The position numbers were made by a program, and so were the translations under genes. 64,000 bases of DNA from JANQPX01 sp041398025 (lineage in GTDB: Bacteria; Pseudomonadota; Alphaproteobacteria; Geminicoccales; Geminicoccaceae): NCBI GenBank assembly GCA_041398025.1, contig JAWKVM010000019.1, forward strand, positions 62,001-126,000. The letters are read 5' to 3'. Shown one piece after another: positions 41,040-49,490 of this stretch. Position 1 is the stretch's first letter. The number at the start of each line of letters is the position of its first letter. Below the pieces are notes generated by a model. It made no database searches. It was given only the letters and a program-made list of their open reading frames with translations, and had not been told where the DNA came from.

Positions 41040-43182
41040 CGGCGTTCTCCTTCAAAGGCGTGATCAATCGGCGTTTGCGTGCATTTTCAGCTTCGAGCGC
41101 CTTTCGCTGCAGGGGTGGCAAACGCTTGTCTGCAAGAAGTCTGTCGGCCTCCTCGATGGAAGCCTCCCACGGCGGCAGGTGACGTGCGGTGAGTGACGAG
41201 TTCGGACATCGATCCGGGCTGCAATGGGACAGGATTGGAGCGGTCCGATCTTTACGTCCGCTCTGCTTGAGGCAGAGCGCCGCCGCCGGCTCGAAGAAGC
41301 AGTCGTTGAGATGACCGACATAGAGAGTGCGGGCGATTTGTTTCAGCATCGCGCGCAGACGCGTGGTGTCGACGACACGACCGGGAAAGTCGTCGAGGTC
41401 ATCGCGGACCCGCTCAAACTCGGCGCACAGACGCGCCGCGGCCGGCCCGGCCGGCTTGGCGCCGTCACGAGCGTTCTCATAGTAGGTGACGATATCATCG
41501 AGCTGGCCGAGTTCGCGCTCGCTTTCAATTTCGGAGCGAAAGCCCGACCTGCTTGCGCCGGCATAGCCTTCGAACATCGCGAGTGACGCATGTTTGTATT
41601 GGATCTTGCCCGCCACGGAGCCGAACGGTCGATTGGCGATGTACCAGGCAACAGTGCGGCGGAACTGCCGCGACGTAAAATGCCATGGGTTTCCGTAAGG
41701 CGCATGGGGTATCGCCGGTTCGCCATCGGACCCAAAGCGCGTGTCGAGATGATCTCGGAACAGATTAAGGAGCCTCGTAATGTCCGTCGCGATGTGCTGC
41801 TTGTCTTTATTGCGTGCGTTCGGATTGAGAACGAGCCAAAGATCATCGCATCCGCGTTGGCGCCGTGTCGGCTCGGTCAGGTCTTCGAGGATGTCGACGG
41901 CGCGGCCGACCGGCGGGATCGTTACCCACTCTTCAAGCGCTCCCTCTGGCCCGCGCCATTTGTAGGAGATGCTTCGGATCTTGTGGCGCTCGATCTTCCG
42001 GTCTGCGCTGCGCGCAACGACGTGACAGCCGGCGCGCATCGCCTGCACCTCGCTGTCGCGCATGCCCGTCAGATAGATGCAGACGATATAGCAGGCCGCC
42101 TGCAGCATTTTTTCTTCATGGGCCAGCGTTTTGGAATCGAAGCGCTCGCGCCAGGGCTCTCCCGTATCCGGATCGATCGAGATCGGCGTGTCCATGCCAC
42201 CCGCTTCAGCGCCAAGTTCGTCGAAGGCGCTGACAATGAGGCGCATCGTCGGATCCGAGGTGAGTATCCGATAGGTTTGGTTGCAGCCGGCATGAAGGGC
42301 GAGCAGCGGGTAGTTGAACGGCGGCGTAGCGCGACCTTTTCGGTCGCCGCCGCACCAGACCGGCATACCGCGGCCTTGGGCGCGCAAATGGTCGATTCGT
42401 TTCGCAATCCGCCTGCGAACCAGCAATGCAAGGTTATCGCCGGGCTTGCGAGCGGCGCGCATCGCCTCGCAGCCCGCTTCCAGCATCTCGTGCTCCCGTC
42501 GCGCCGCGAGAATGTCGGGAGCGAAGCACTCGACATATTTCAGGGACCAGCGCAGGATCGCGCCGACGATAGGTTCCGGAATGCGCGGCGTCGTATTCTC
42601 GTTCTGCTTGACGCAGCCGGCAACAACAAAGGCGGGCCGACCCTTCCAGGGCGCGAAGCTGATACCGCCGCCGGTCAGATAGGCGCGATAGCGATGCAGG
42701 TCGATCGCAACCTCGATGAGATGCGCGATGGTCGGCGGCGTTCGCCGCCCGCCCGACCTCAAGGCAGCGAGATATCCGTCAAGGACTCCCTGATCGATAT
42801 CACCGAGCCTGACACGGCCGGCGCCCGCTTCCACGAAGGCGAAGAAGCGTTTGAGCTTGACCAAGAACCCGTTTGACGTGGTCGAGTCCATGCATTGTCG
42901 AAGCCCCTGAACGCGCTCGTTCAGTTTGGCGTAAAGCAGCTCTTTGGCGATCAGCCGCTGCTCAGGATCACTGATCGAGGCAAAATCGAGCTTTCCGCCC
43001 GTCGTTCTGGCGTTTTCACGAAAGATGGCGGGCCTGAGGTTCCACAGATCGTCGCCAAAGCGCGGCAGCGTCTCGCGGTCGACGTCCAGCTGCAACGGCC
43101 GGCCCGCCAGCACGGGATCGTCGTCGCTGCGGATGGCGGAGGTCAGGCACTCCGCCGGGAGATCGGCCACCGACGCCTTCAT
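40978..43182 (-). CDS. Tyrosine recombinase C of the three-recombinase element
   Basis: 734 residues, long for the family. The catalytic motif regions are YLTGMRDSEVQAM (first Arg), WHFTSRQFRRTVAWY (His-x3-Arg type box) and YKHASLAMFEGYAG (His and Tyr). A C-terminal extension has Cys/His pairs (SHCSPDRCPNSSLTARH), perhaps a zinc site. It starts in an ATGA overlap with recombinase B. It probably acts with the other two in excision and insertion of this element. Confidence 0.85.
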   Translation of the reverse strand: MKASVADLPAECLTSAIRSDDDPVLAGRPLQLDVDRETLPRFGDDLWNLRPAIFRENARTTGGKLDFASISDPEQRLIAKELLYAKLNERVQGLRQCMDSTTSNGFLVKLKRFFAFVEAGAGRVRLGDIDQGVLDGYLAALRSGGRRTPPTIAHLIEVAIDLHRYRAYLTGGGISFAPWKGRPAFVVAGCVKQNENTTPRIPEPIVGAILRWSLKYVECFAPDILAARREHEMLEAGCEAMRAARKPGDNLALLVRRRIAKRIDHLRAQGRGMPVWCGGDRKGRATPPFNYPLLALHAGCNQTYRILTSDPTMRLIVSAFDELGAEAGGMDTPISIDPDTGEPWRERFDSKTLAHEEKMLQAACYIVCIYLTGMRDSEVQAMRAGCHVVARSADRKIERHKIRSISYKWRGPEGALEEWVTIPPVGRAVDILEDLTEPTRRQRGCDDLWLVLNPNARNKDKQHIATDITRLLNLFRDHLDTRFGSDGEPAIPHAPYGNPWHFTSRQFRRTVAWYIANRPFGSVAGKIQYKHASLAMFEGYAGASRSGFRSEIESERELGQLDDIVTYYENARDGAKPAGPAAARLCAEFERVRDDLDDFPGRVVDTTRLRAMLKQIARTLYVGHLNDCFFEPAAALCLKQSGRKDRTAPILSHCSPDRCPNSSLTARHLPPWEASIEEADRLLADKRLPPLQRKALEAENARKRRLITPLKENADETDQRRQRGCSARCDEASS

Positions 43183-45017
43183 GACGCGCTGGCCTCAGGC
43201 GGCAGATACAACAGATTGGAGCGTTCCGCCGCGATCGTCCGCGCACCGTCGACGACGGCGTCCGGGAAAGCGGGCAGAATCTGATCGCGGATGCGCGCGC
43301 ACGCGGCGCCGAACTTCGCCGTCCAATCCGTCGCGTTCAGGGCTTCGCGCTGGGCAAGCATGAAGTCGAGGAAGGCGATGACGGCCGGCAGCTTACGACT
43401 GGTGATGACAGCGTTGCTGCAGCCAAGACAACCCCAGAACGGAACAGGGCAAGGCTCGTCGCGCTTGCCGAACGGGCTCTTGTAAAACCCCGAGCAACTC
43501 GCAAGCCAGACGTCCTGATCGCCGTCGAGGAAGGCGACGACTTCGTCTGGAGGCACCGGCAGATCGACGCTCTTCGGATCGGCGCGGACGGCTTTCTCCT
43601 CTTCCGGCGGCAGAACGCGCGGCTCCAGGGCTGCGTCGAGCGCGTCCTGCAGGCCGTCGGCGACCGTGCGCTCATGAATGTGGCGCAGTGCTGGGATGTC
43701 CGCATAGTGATTGGCTGCCACTTGCATCGTATGGCCGACGGCGAACGACTCCATCTGACCTTCGGTCTTCACATACCATTCGGCTCGATTAGTTTTGCGC
43801 AAACGCGGCAGAAGCAACCTGAGCGGAGCGCCCTTCGCATCGCGCAAGTCATGCCGCTTCGGCCAGGCGGCGAGCTGATGCTTGAGATCGCGAAAGCCCA
43901 CCGTAAGCCGGCTGGCTCGGCTAAAGTAGATCCATAGCGTGTCCGTCGGAACGAAGCGCCGCGCGTTTTCGGTCAGTTTGATGAGCATGCGGATGAGGCC
44001 GCCCGGCGAGGTTGGGCCGCCGTCGCGGACGCGAAGACGTTTCCATTCAGCACCCCGAGACCGAGGCTTGCAATACTCGATGTCCACATAACCCCTGGAC
44101 GAATTCTTGAGACAATCGACGCGAAGCGTCTTGCAGCATTCGGGCTCGAGTCCCGTATCAAGCATGAGCAGCACGATAAACGGGATCAAGTCGCCCAAGG
44201 TGAGGTAACGGCGGCGATGCACATCATCCAACATGTGGCCTTGCGGCAAGGTGCGGCGACGTTGACGGCCTCGCAGAACCCGCCAGACCGAATCCTCATG
44301 GTCGATCGACCCCTCGCGATCGATTTCGGCGAGCAAGACCCGGTATGCGGAAGCGGCGTAGGGAGAGTCGCCAACAAGCGACGCCGGAAGCTTGTCGGCA
44401 TCGGTCGTCAGGCGTTTGTTGATTTGCAGGATGTCAGCCTTCGCGGCTTTCCTGAGTGCCGCGGCCGTCGCGCCGTCATAGGCGTCGCGCGGCCTTCGTT
44501 GGACGATGGGATCGCTTCTGATAAAGCTGAGCCGCTCGATCGTGCGTGGCTGAAGCGGTGCGCCGGCGTCGCGCATCCGCCGCAGGCACAGGATCGTCTT
44601 TGAGAGCCGGGCATGGCTCGATGATGGATGAACCTTCTTTTCACGAAGCCATTCGTTGAAGCCATCGATCGACGCCCAGGTGACATCCTTGATGCGGGTG
44701 ATTTCCGGATGGTTCAGCGCGAGATAGTCGAAGAACCCCGTGACGCTGTAAATATACTGCTTCGCCGTCGTCACCGCGCCGATCGAACCGCTGATCTGGC
44801 ACAACTCCCAGAGCGCCCGGGCGAAGGCCCTCGCAAGCTCAGGACGGCCGAGCGGATTGAGATCGACGGTGAGGCGTCCGCCCCAACGGGGTCTCAAGTC
44901 GAAGCGCAAGCTCTCCATGGCTTGAGCGAGCTCGACATCGGGGTCATCAAAGGCGCTGAACTGCGCCCGCTGACGACGACGCATGAGGCCCGACGGTCGG
45001 GACTCCACGATCGTCAC
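43179..45017 (-). CDS. Tyrosine recombinase B of the three-recombinase element
   Basis: 612 residues from a GTG at 45017, preceded by GGGAGG and overlapping the stop of recombinase A. An ATG further upstream at 45095 would lie deep in that gene. The C-terminal catalytic box is RLRKTNRAEWY, then GHTMQVAANHYADI (His, Tyr). The first box reads DTGLEPECCKTL, where the usual Arg of TGxR is replaced, so this subunit may be catalytically weak or structural. The size is near that of Tn554 TnpB (630). Confidence 0.82.
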   Translation of the reverse strand: MTIVESRPSGLMRRRQRAQFSAFDDPDVELAQAMESLRFDLRPRWGGRLTVDLNPLGRPELARAFARALWELCQISGSIGAVTTAKQYIYSVTGFFDYLALNHPEITRIKDVTWASIDGFNEWLREKKVHPSSSHARLSKTILCLRRMRDAGAPLQPRTIERLSFIRSDPIVQRRPRDAYDGATAAALRKAAKADILQINKRLTTDADKLPASLVGDSPYAASAYRVLLAEIDREGSIDHEDSVWRVLRGRQRRRTLPQGHMLDDVHRRRYLTLGDLIPFIVLLMLDTGLEPECCKTLRVDCLKNSSRGYVDIEYCKPRSRGAEWKRLRVRDGGPTSPGGLIRMLIKLTENARRFVPTDTLWIYFSRASRLTVGFRDLKHQLAAWPKRHDLRDAKGAPLRLLLPRLRKTNRAEWYVKTEGQMESFAVGHTMQVAANHYADIPALRHIHERTVADGLQDALDAALEPRVLPPEEEKAVRADPKSVDLPVPPDEVVAFLDGDQDVWLASCSGFYKSPFGKRDEPCPVPFWGCLGCSNAVITSRKLPAVIAFLDFMLAQREALNATDWTAKFGAACARIRDQILPAFPDAVVDGARTIAAERSNLLYLPPEASAS

Positions 45018-46495
45018 GGTGAGGCCTCCCTTTGCGCCGCATCGCTGATGTCCATCGCCATCTGCGACGCCGCCGCCTCGACGAGAGCCCGGCACTCCTC
45101 AAGACTGTCGAGATAGACATAGGTGCTCATGATGCTGGCGTGTCCGAGAAGCCGCTGGAGCTTTTGCAGCGGATCGCCGATCGTCCTCTTGTAGGCAGCG
45201 CCGGGCATGTCCCTTCGGCTTTCCAGAACAAAGCCGATCTGCGCGCGGATCAGCAACGACAGCATGTGGACGGCGTAGGCGTGGCGCAGCATGTGAGGGG
45301 TCACGTCGAGATCGACGCCGAAGTCCCGGCAACGCCGGCTGGCGCGGCGGAACACGGCCGCCCAGGCGCCAACGGGCATCGGCGTGCCACCTTCCGTCAG
45401 CCATAGCGCCGCCGGAGCAGACGGCGTTCCGCCTCCAGCCCCGTCCAACAGCCGATGACGTTCTGACGGCGAAAGCTGGTGCAGAGCCACCCATTGTGGC
45501 GCGTCATCGCCACGCGCGATCTGAAGGCGCTGGCCGTCACGGCGGCGAATGTACAGCCAGTCATTGCGGCGTCTCAGCGCCTCACCTGAGGTGAATTGCA
45601 CCGCCGCATTCGCACGTTCGAGACCCACATAATCTTGAAGCTGACGCAGGACGCGCACGGGCAACCGGATATCGCGCCTCTTTGCGCCTTTCGTGATCGC
45701 GGCGGGAAGTGTGAACGCCATCGTCCGGACGCCGTTCTTCACCTTCGCATCGACGCTCGGCAAGTCATGCGTCAGCCAATAGGCGGCTTCCGAAATCCGC
45801 ATGCCGGTCGTGACAAGAAGCTCGGCGAAGAGCGCGTTGCGCTCGCCATTGCGCCCATGCCAGTCCGGATCTTCAGTCCCGTCCGGAAGGCGGCCACGCA
45901 GGCCAATGTCTCGAAACTGAAGGAACCGATCGAGGTCGATGAAGCGCATGTCGTGGCGGCGCGCGGCAGGCTCGTAGGCGCTGTTGACCGGCGCAAGGAC
46001 AGCGCGCCGCGCGCCCGGACGATGATGCCACACACGACGATAGGAAAAGGGCGTCAGAGAGATCAGGTCTTCCTCTGCGGCCCAGCAATAGAACTTTTCC
46101 AGCGCTGCGACGGAACGATTCCAGGAGGCCGCCGAAATACGCCGCGATGCTGGTCCCTGGCGACGTGCGCGGTGATAGGCGATCAGGTCCTGTCCGTCAG
46201 CGCTCCAGATCGTCTTTCCGCGCCATTCGATAAGGAATCGCATCCAGGTGAGAATGTCGCGCGCATAGGCTTTCAAGCTGTTTGGCGACCGAAGCCCCAT
46301 CGATCGGCATTCGATAAAGAAACGATTGAGCGACCGATCATAGGAACCGTCATCGTTCAGGATGAAGGGAACGCCGTCGGCGAAACCCGCCCGGTCAGCG
46401 ATAGCAAACGTGCCGACAGGCATTTCGCGTCGCTCCCTGCCGAGGAAGAGCGGCCGCTCCAATGACGATAATCGGGTCACGAACAGAGCCGTCAT
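45014..46495 (-). CDS. Tyrosine recombinase A of the three-recombinase element
   Basis: 493 residues. A core-binding domain (about 50-150: SPNSLKAYARDILTWMRFLIEWRG) precedes a catalytic domain with VTTGMRISEAAYW (Arg), PHMLRHAYAVHML (His-x2-Arg), and LLGHASIMSTYVYLDS (His and nucleophile Tyr). All expected catalytic residues can be seen. It is first in the operon, downstream of an AT-rich end of the element that should hold the promoter. Confidence 0.88.
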   Translation of the reverse strand: MTALFVTRLSSLERPLFLGRERREMPVGTFAIADRAGFADGVPFILNDDGSYDRSLNRFFIECRSMGLRSPNSLKAYARDILTWMRFLIEWRGKTIWSADGQDLIAYHRARRQGPASRRISAASWNRSVAALEKFYCWAAEEDLISLTPFSYRRVWHHRPGARRAVLAPVNSAYEPAARRHDMRFIDLDRFLQFRDIGLRGRLPDGTEDPDWHGRNGERNALFAELLVTTGMRISEAAYWLTHDLPSVDAKVKNGVRTMAFTLPAAITKGAKRRDIRLPVRVLRQLQDYVGLERANAAVQFTSGEALRRRNDWLYIRRRDGQRLQIARGDDAPQWVALHQLSPSERHRLLDGAGGGTPSAPAALWLTEGGTPMPVGAWAAVFRRASRRCRDFGVDLDVTPHMLRHAYAVHMLSLLIRAQIGFVLESRRDMPGAAYKRTIGDPLQKLQRLLGHASIMSTYVYLDSLEECRALVEAAASQMAMDISDAAQREASP

Positions 46496-46714
46496 AAGCG
46501 CGCTCCCGTGAGCGAGTGAAATAGGTTTTCAACAAGTCATGTGAGCAGAAGAATCAAATAAATCATCGACATAGATCTTTTATACACATCATGCACAGGT
46601 CAGTTTTCCACAACAACAACAATATCTACAACAATAATAATAATAAAATACCAATCAAACAACAACAAACACTAACCACCAACATAATGAGACAGGAACA
46701 TAGAGTCAGGATAA
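46496..46714. repeat. AT-rich left end of the three-recombinase element
   Basis: About 220 bases without a gene. It has a run of AAC/AAT trinucleotides (46607-46660), in sharp contrast to the GC-rich surroundings, then TGAGACA (46688) and the terminal GGATAA (46709-46714). It likely contains the recombinase-operon promoter and recombinase binding sites. Confidence 0.6.
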
Positions 46715-47113
46715 CAGCGCGATCTGCTCGACAGTCTGGCCCTGATCGACCATGCCGGCGAAAGCGTCGAATTCGTCGACAGGGTGCATCCGCGCCTGCA
46801 TGGCGTTCTCGGCAAGCGAGATCGCGGTCTGCCAGGGCATGGTCTTGGGCACGACCCTGCAGGGGATCTTCGCCAAATCGAGTCTGGCGTCGGCATCGAG
46901 GGCCCGCAGCGCCTTCAAGCGCCGGCCGCCGCCGAGCACGCCGAACTGGCCGTCGTCGAGCGGCTGCACCACCAGGTTCTGGAAGAGGCCGAACGCCTCG
47001 ATGTTGCGCGCCAGCGCCTCGATGCCGGCGTCGTCATCCTGGTCGATGCGCACATTGTTCGGGTGAATGATGAGCTTCGAAAGCTCGATCTGCTGGTTCT
47101 TGAGGCTGGTCAT
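46715..47113 (-). pseudogene. ParB-like protein, N-terminal part
   Basis: 133 residues from the ATG at 47113 (AAAGGA eight bases upstream) to the point of insertion. The ParB N-terminal domain is clear: LSKLIIHPNNVRID, IEALARNIEAFGLFQNLVVQPL, FGVLGGGRRLKALRAL, IPCRVVP and SLAENAMQARMHPVDEFDAF. The reading frame ends at Leu (CTG, 46715), where the recombinase element begins, and the 3' part resumes at 40481. Being split and frameshifted, the product is unlikely to work as a full protein, though this part alone could be made. Confidence 0.85.
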
Positions 47114-47121
47114 AATGGTCG

Positions 47122-47150
47122 TCCTTTCTTTGCCCGCGCCTGCTTGGCGC
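47122..47150 (-). promoter_or_regulatory. Leader hairpin plus ribosome site of parB-like gene
   Basis: On the minus strand GCGCC-AAGCA-GGCGC (47150-47136) is followed by CAAAGAAAGGA and the ATG. The next gene upstream (start 47575) has nearly the same leader at 47585-47614. A shared leader suggests common translational control. Confidence 0.5.
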
Positions 47151-47233
47151 GACCAAGCCATGCCGTCCTTTTGAGTCGTTTGGCGCGATGGTGATCGCGG
47201 GGTGGCTGGATGTCGGCCCGATCGATGCGACGA

Positions 47234-47575
47234 TCAGGCGTCACCGCCTTCGATGCGATCGAAGATCTTGATCGGCTGGTCGCTCGGAAAGCGGCTGTCG
47301 GAGGTGAAGCAGAAGTGGCCGCCGAACATGACCCAGCGTCCGGCCGCCCAGTGCCGATAGGGCACGGCGCGCAGGCCGAGCCGATGGATAACCAGGACCA
47401 GCACGTCGTCGCCGGCGCGGCCGACCGCCGCCTCCGGGTAGATGGTCATCTGGTCGTGATCTGCGGAAACGCCGCCGGCCGTGGCGTCCCAGCCGCCGGC
47501 GGGCCGGTAGATGTCGACGCGAAGGCCGACGAAGTCGCATCGGACCGGCGATCGTCTGCGGGAAAGGTCGAGCAT
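47234..47575 (-). CDS. Hypothetical plasmid-type protein
   Basis: 113 residues, probably beta-rich: FVGLRVDIYRPAGGWDATAGGVSADHDQMTIY, then DDVLVLVIHRLGLRAVPY, and a WVMFGGHFCFTSDSRFP strand. No motif is recognised. It lies in a run of plasmid housekeeping genes (toprim, parB-like) on the same strand. AAAGGAG lies eight bases before the ATG, after a hairpin leader shared with the parB-like gene. Confidence 0.65.
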   Translation of the reverse strand: MLDLSRRRSPVRCDFVGLRVDIYRPAGGWDATAGGVSADHDQMTIYPEAAVGRAGDDVLVLVIHRLGLRAVPYRHWAAGRWVMFGGHFCFTSDSRFPSDQPIKIFDRIEGGDA

Positions 47576-47584
47576 GAAAAAATT

Positions 47585-47614
47585 CTCCTTTCTTTGGCAG
47601 CGCCTCGTTGGCGC
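47585..47614 (-). promoter_or_regulatory. Leader hairpin plus ribosome site of the 113-residue protein gene
   Basis: GCGCC-AACGA-GGCGC on the minus strand (47614-47600), then TGCCAAAGAAAGGAG. It is the second copy of the leader described at 47122-47150. Confidence 0.5.
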
Positions 47615-47648
47615 GCCGAAAGGAGGCGTGGCTTTTGCCGAGTTCGGC

Positions 47649-48695
47649 TCAGCGGTCGGTCAGGCGCTCCAGCCGATCGGGCGAGAGCGCTTGACGGAGC
47701 AATGCTGGCGACATCCGTAGCACGTCGTTCATGTCGGCCTTCTCTCCGGGCGTCTCTAGTGGCGGCGTCGCCATGACGATGTCGGCCTTGGGAAAAGTCT
47801 CGGCGAGCGTTTGCCCGGTCTCGCGCACCTTCGCTTCCATGCCGCGATCGGTGAGCAGCAGAATCGTTTCGGCCTTGCCGAGGTCAGGATCCATGTCGAC
47901 GACGCGGATCGACGAGCAGGCGACGAGGCACCGCCAGGCAGGCGCCACCTCGTGAACCGAGGCGACGGTCTCCGGACCTTCGCCCAAGCAGACGAGATCG
48001 GCAGGCGGTCCGAACCGCACATAGCCGTCCCGAAGATTACCGATCGAGATCTTGGCCCGATGACCGCTGAGACGGCGCCCGGTCGCAGCCTCCAGCTGCA
48101 CGCCATGCACCGCGCAAAGCTCGCCCTGGCAGTCCGTCACCGCGAACAGCGCCGACGGGGCGAGTTTTCGCTCGCGACCGCCACGCATCCGGATCACCGG
48201 ACCTGGGTGGTACCCGATCCCGGTCAGATCGTTGAGACCGCGGCTAATCAGATAGCGCCCGGCGGGGTCGTCGCGAGCGGCGACTGCGGCTTCGGCCCAA
48301 AGGCGCTCGGCTTCGACGCGCCTTCGTCGGCGTCTTACTGCTTTGGCCGTCGCCAGCTCACGTTGTCGGCGGTCAGCCGCTTCCCGAAGTTCTTTCAGTC
48401 GTGCGGCATCAAGGCCACCATTCGGTTCCAGATCGTAGAGTGCGGCGATGTCATCGACGGTCAGGCCGACATAGAGGGCAAGCTTCCAGGAACCGCCGCC
48501 GAGGTCGTTCTCCCAGTCATGCCAGTCGCCGGTTACACGATCGATCCAGAGCGATCCCTTGCGGCCGAAGCGCAGCGTCGACTCCGATTTGGTGGTCGGT
48601 CTCCCACGGTCCAGGATCAGCCGGTCGATCGCCATCTCGATGATCGGCGACGGATCAGCCTCGATGGCGGCAAACAACGCGTCATGGCGGGTCAT
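47649..48695 (-). CDS. Toprim-domain (DUF7146-type) primase-like protein
   Basis: 348 residues from the ATG at 48695 (AAAGGA upstream). An N-terminal part (SLWIDRVTGDWHDWENDLGGGSWKLALYVGLTVDDIAALY) is followed by an Arg-rich coiled region and a toprim-like domain beginning RYLISRGLN with LVCLGEGPETVAS (Glu) and ETILLLTDRG (Asp). Such proteins on conjugative plasmids are thought to prime DNA synthesis on the transferred strand. The usual zinc-finger head of DnaG is absent. A longer start at 48806 is less likely. Confidence 0.75.
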   Translation of the reverse strand: MTRHDALFAAIEADPSPIIEMAIDRLILDRGRPTTKSESTLRFGRKGSLWIDRVTGDWHDWENDLGGGSWKLALYVGLTVDDIAALYDLEPNGGLDAARLKELREAADRRQRELATAKAVRRRRRRVEAERLWAEAAVAARDDPAGRYLISRGLNDLTGIGYHPGPVIRMRGGRERKLAPSALFAVTDCQGELCAVHGVQLEAATGRRLSGHRAKISIGNLRDGYVRFGPPADLVCLGEGPETVASVHEVAPAWRCLVACSSIRVVDMDPDLGKAETILLLTDRGMEAKVRETGQTLAETFPKADIVMATPPLETPGEKADMNDVLRMSPALLRQALSPDRLERLTDR

Positions 48696-48811
48696 GGCGA
48701 CATCCTTTCTCGATCGAGGATCGTGTTGTCGCCTGACCGACGTCTCGGCCTTTGAACAATCGGGGGGATCGCCTGAACCAACGTCGATGTCATGCCCGGT
48801 CGCCATGCCGA

Positions 48812-49171
48812 TCAGCGAACCGACATCAAGACACGCCGACGCAATACTGGATCGTCTTCAAGAATGGTGGAGCGATCGGAAGGCCGGTCCAGCCAGGCCG
48901 CCGGCACTTCGCTGCCGGACGCGGCGGCCATAGCCGCCGCGAGGCTCCGAAGCCGCCCGCTGGCCATGTCGTGCAGCGCGCCGGCCGTTTCGCTCACCCG
49001 AACCAGGATCTCGAGGATCTGCACCGACAGAGAACCTTCAGGCGCGTCTGCCGATCTAACGGCGTCGAGCGATTGTTCCAGCCTTGCCGCCAACGCCTCG
49101 AGCTCGGCCATGTCGAGGACGAGATGGTCGAGCCATTCGGCGGGCAGCTCCTGAGGCCGAGGGTCGGACAT
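48812..49171 (-). CDS. Hypothetical protein upstream of the toprim gene
   Basis: 119 residues from the ATG at 49171, preceded by GAGGAGC. The protein is mostly helical (LDHLVLDMAELEALAARLEQSLDAVRS; VSETAGALHDMASGRLRSLAAAMAA). No family is recognised. It starts 56 bases downstream of the minus-strand promoter-like element at 49227, which suggests that it leads the transcription unit with the toprim gene. Confidence 0.6.
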   Translation of the reverse strand: MSDPRPQELPAEWLDHLVLDMAELEALAARLEQSLDAVRSADAPEGSLSVQILEILVRVSETAGALHDMASGRLRSLAAAMAAASGSEVPAAWLDRPSDRSTILEDDPVLRRRVLMSVR

Positions 49172-49226
49172 CGCTGATTGCTCCTCTGATGCCGAACCGC
49201 ATCGGATCATGCGGTCCTGACATCAA

Positions 49227-49254
49227 AGACACCGCCGCGACGCGTTTGATTGCG
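49227..49254 (-). promoter_or_regulatory. CGCAATC-N14-GGTGTCT promoter-like element (minus-strand unit)
   Basis: CGCAATC (49254-49248), 14 bases, GGTGTCT (49233-49227). The spacing is identical to the other three copies, and an A-run (TTTTTT on the plus strand at 49269) lies upstream. It forms a back-to-back pair with the copy at 49380, sharing CAATCAAACGCGTC. Confidence 0.55.
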
Positions 49255-49379
49255 CGCAAGGGGAAGTTTTTTGGTGTTGGAAGGATCCACGGAGGACGCG
49301 ACAGGGCGTCGATCAACGTGGTCTGGCGCTTGCACGACCGCCCCCAAAATCAAAAAGTGAAAAAAAATTGGCTCGAACC

Positions 49380-49407
49380 TGCAATCAAACGCGTCTGCAC
49401 GGTGTCT
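49380..49407 (+). promoter_or_regulatory. TGCAATC-N14-GGTGTCT promoter-like element (VirB9-like gene)
   Basis: TGCAATC (49380), 14 bases, GGTGTCT (49401), then AAGG. A run of eight A lies 12-19 bases upstream. The element lies 84 bases before the lipoprotein start. Confidence 0.6.
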
Positions 49408-49490
49408 AAGGAAAGATGAGGGCTGACGTCGCCTGGCCCCCGGCCAGCTCGCGAAGGTCAACCTGAAAGAGACACCATGGAGTGCAGATC

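Larger units (their letters stand above)
40482..46714 (-). mobile_element. 6.2-kb three-recombinase element (Tn554/RIT-like) inserted in parB-like gene
   Basis: Three consecutive, overlapping tyrosine-recombinase genes and a small DUF6262-like gene lie between matched ends: TTATCC-N12-TGTCTCA at 40482 and, inverted, TTATCC-N14-TGTCTCA ending at 46714. Removing the element and keeping one of the two 6-bp core candidates (GCGCTG or GCGGCG on the minus strand) restores a continuous ParB helix-turn-helix (VEQIALAFGITVRQV). Unequal cores are a known trait of Tn554-type insertion. The left end is AT-rich with trinucleotide runs. Confidence 0.8.

Noticed and set aside
41590..42876. Plus-strand frame of 428 codons over recombinase C
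   Set aside because: No domain is recognisable, and the minus-strand recombinase has catalytic boxes in this interval.
46591..46700. Asn-rich protein (HNNNNIYNNNNNK) from the AT-rich end
   Set aside because: It reflects AAC/AAT repeats of the element end and runs antisense into the parB-like gene.
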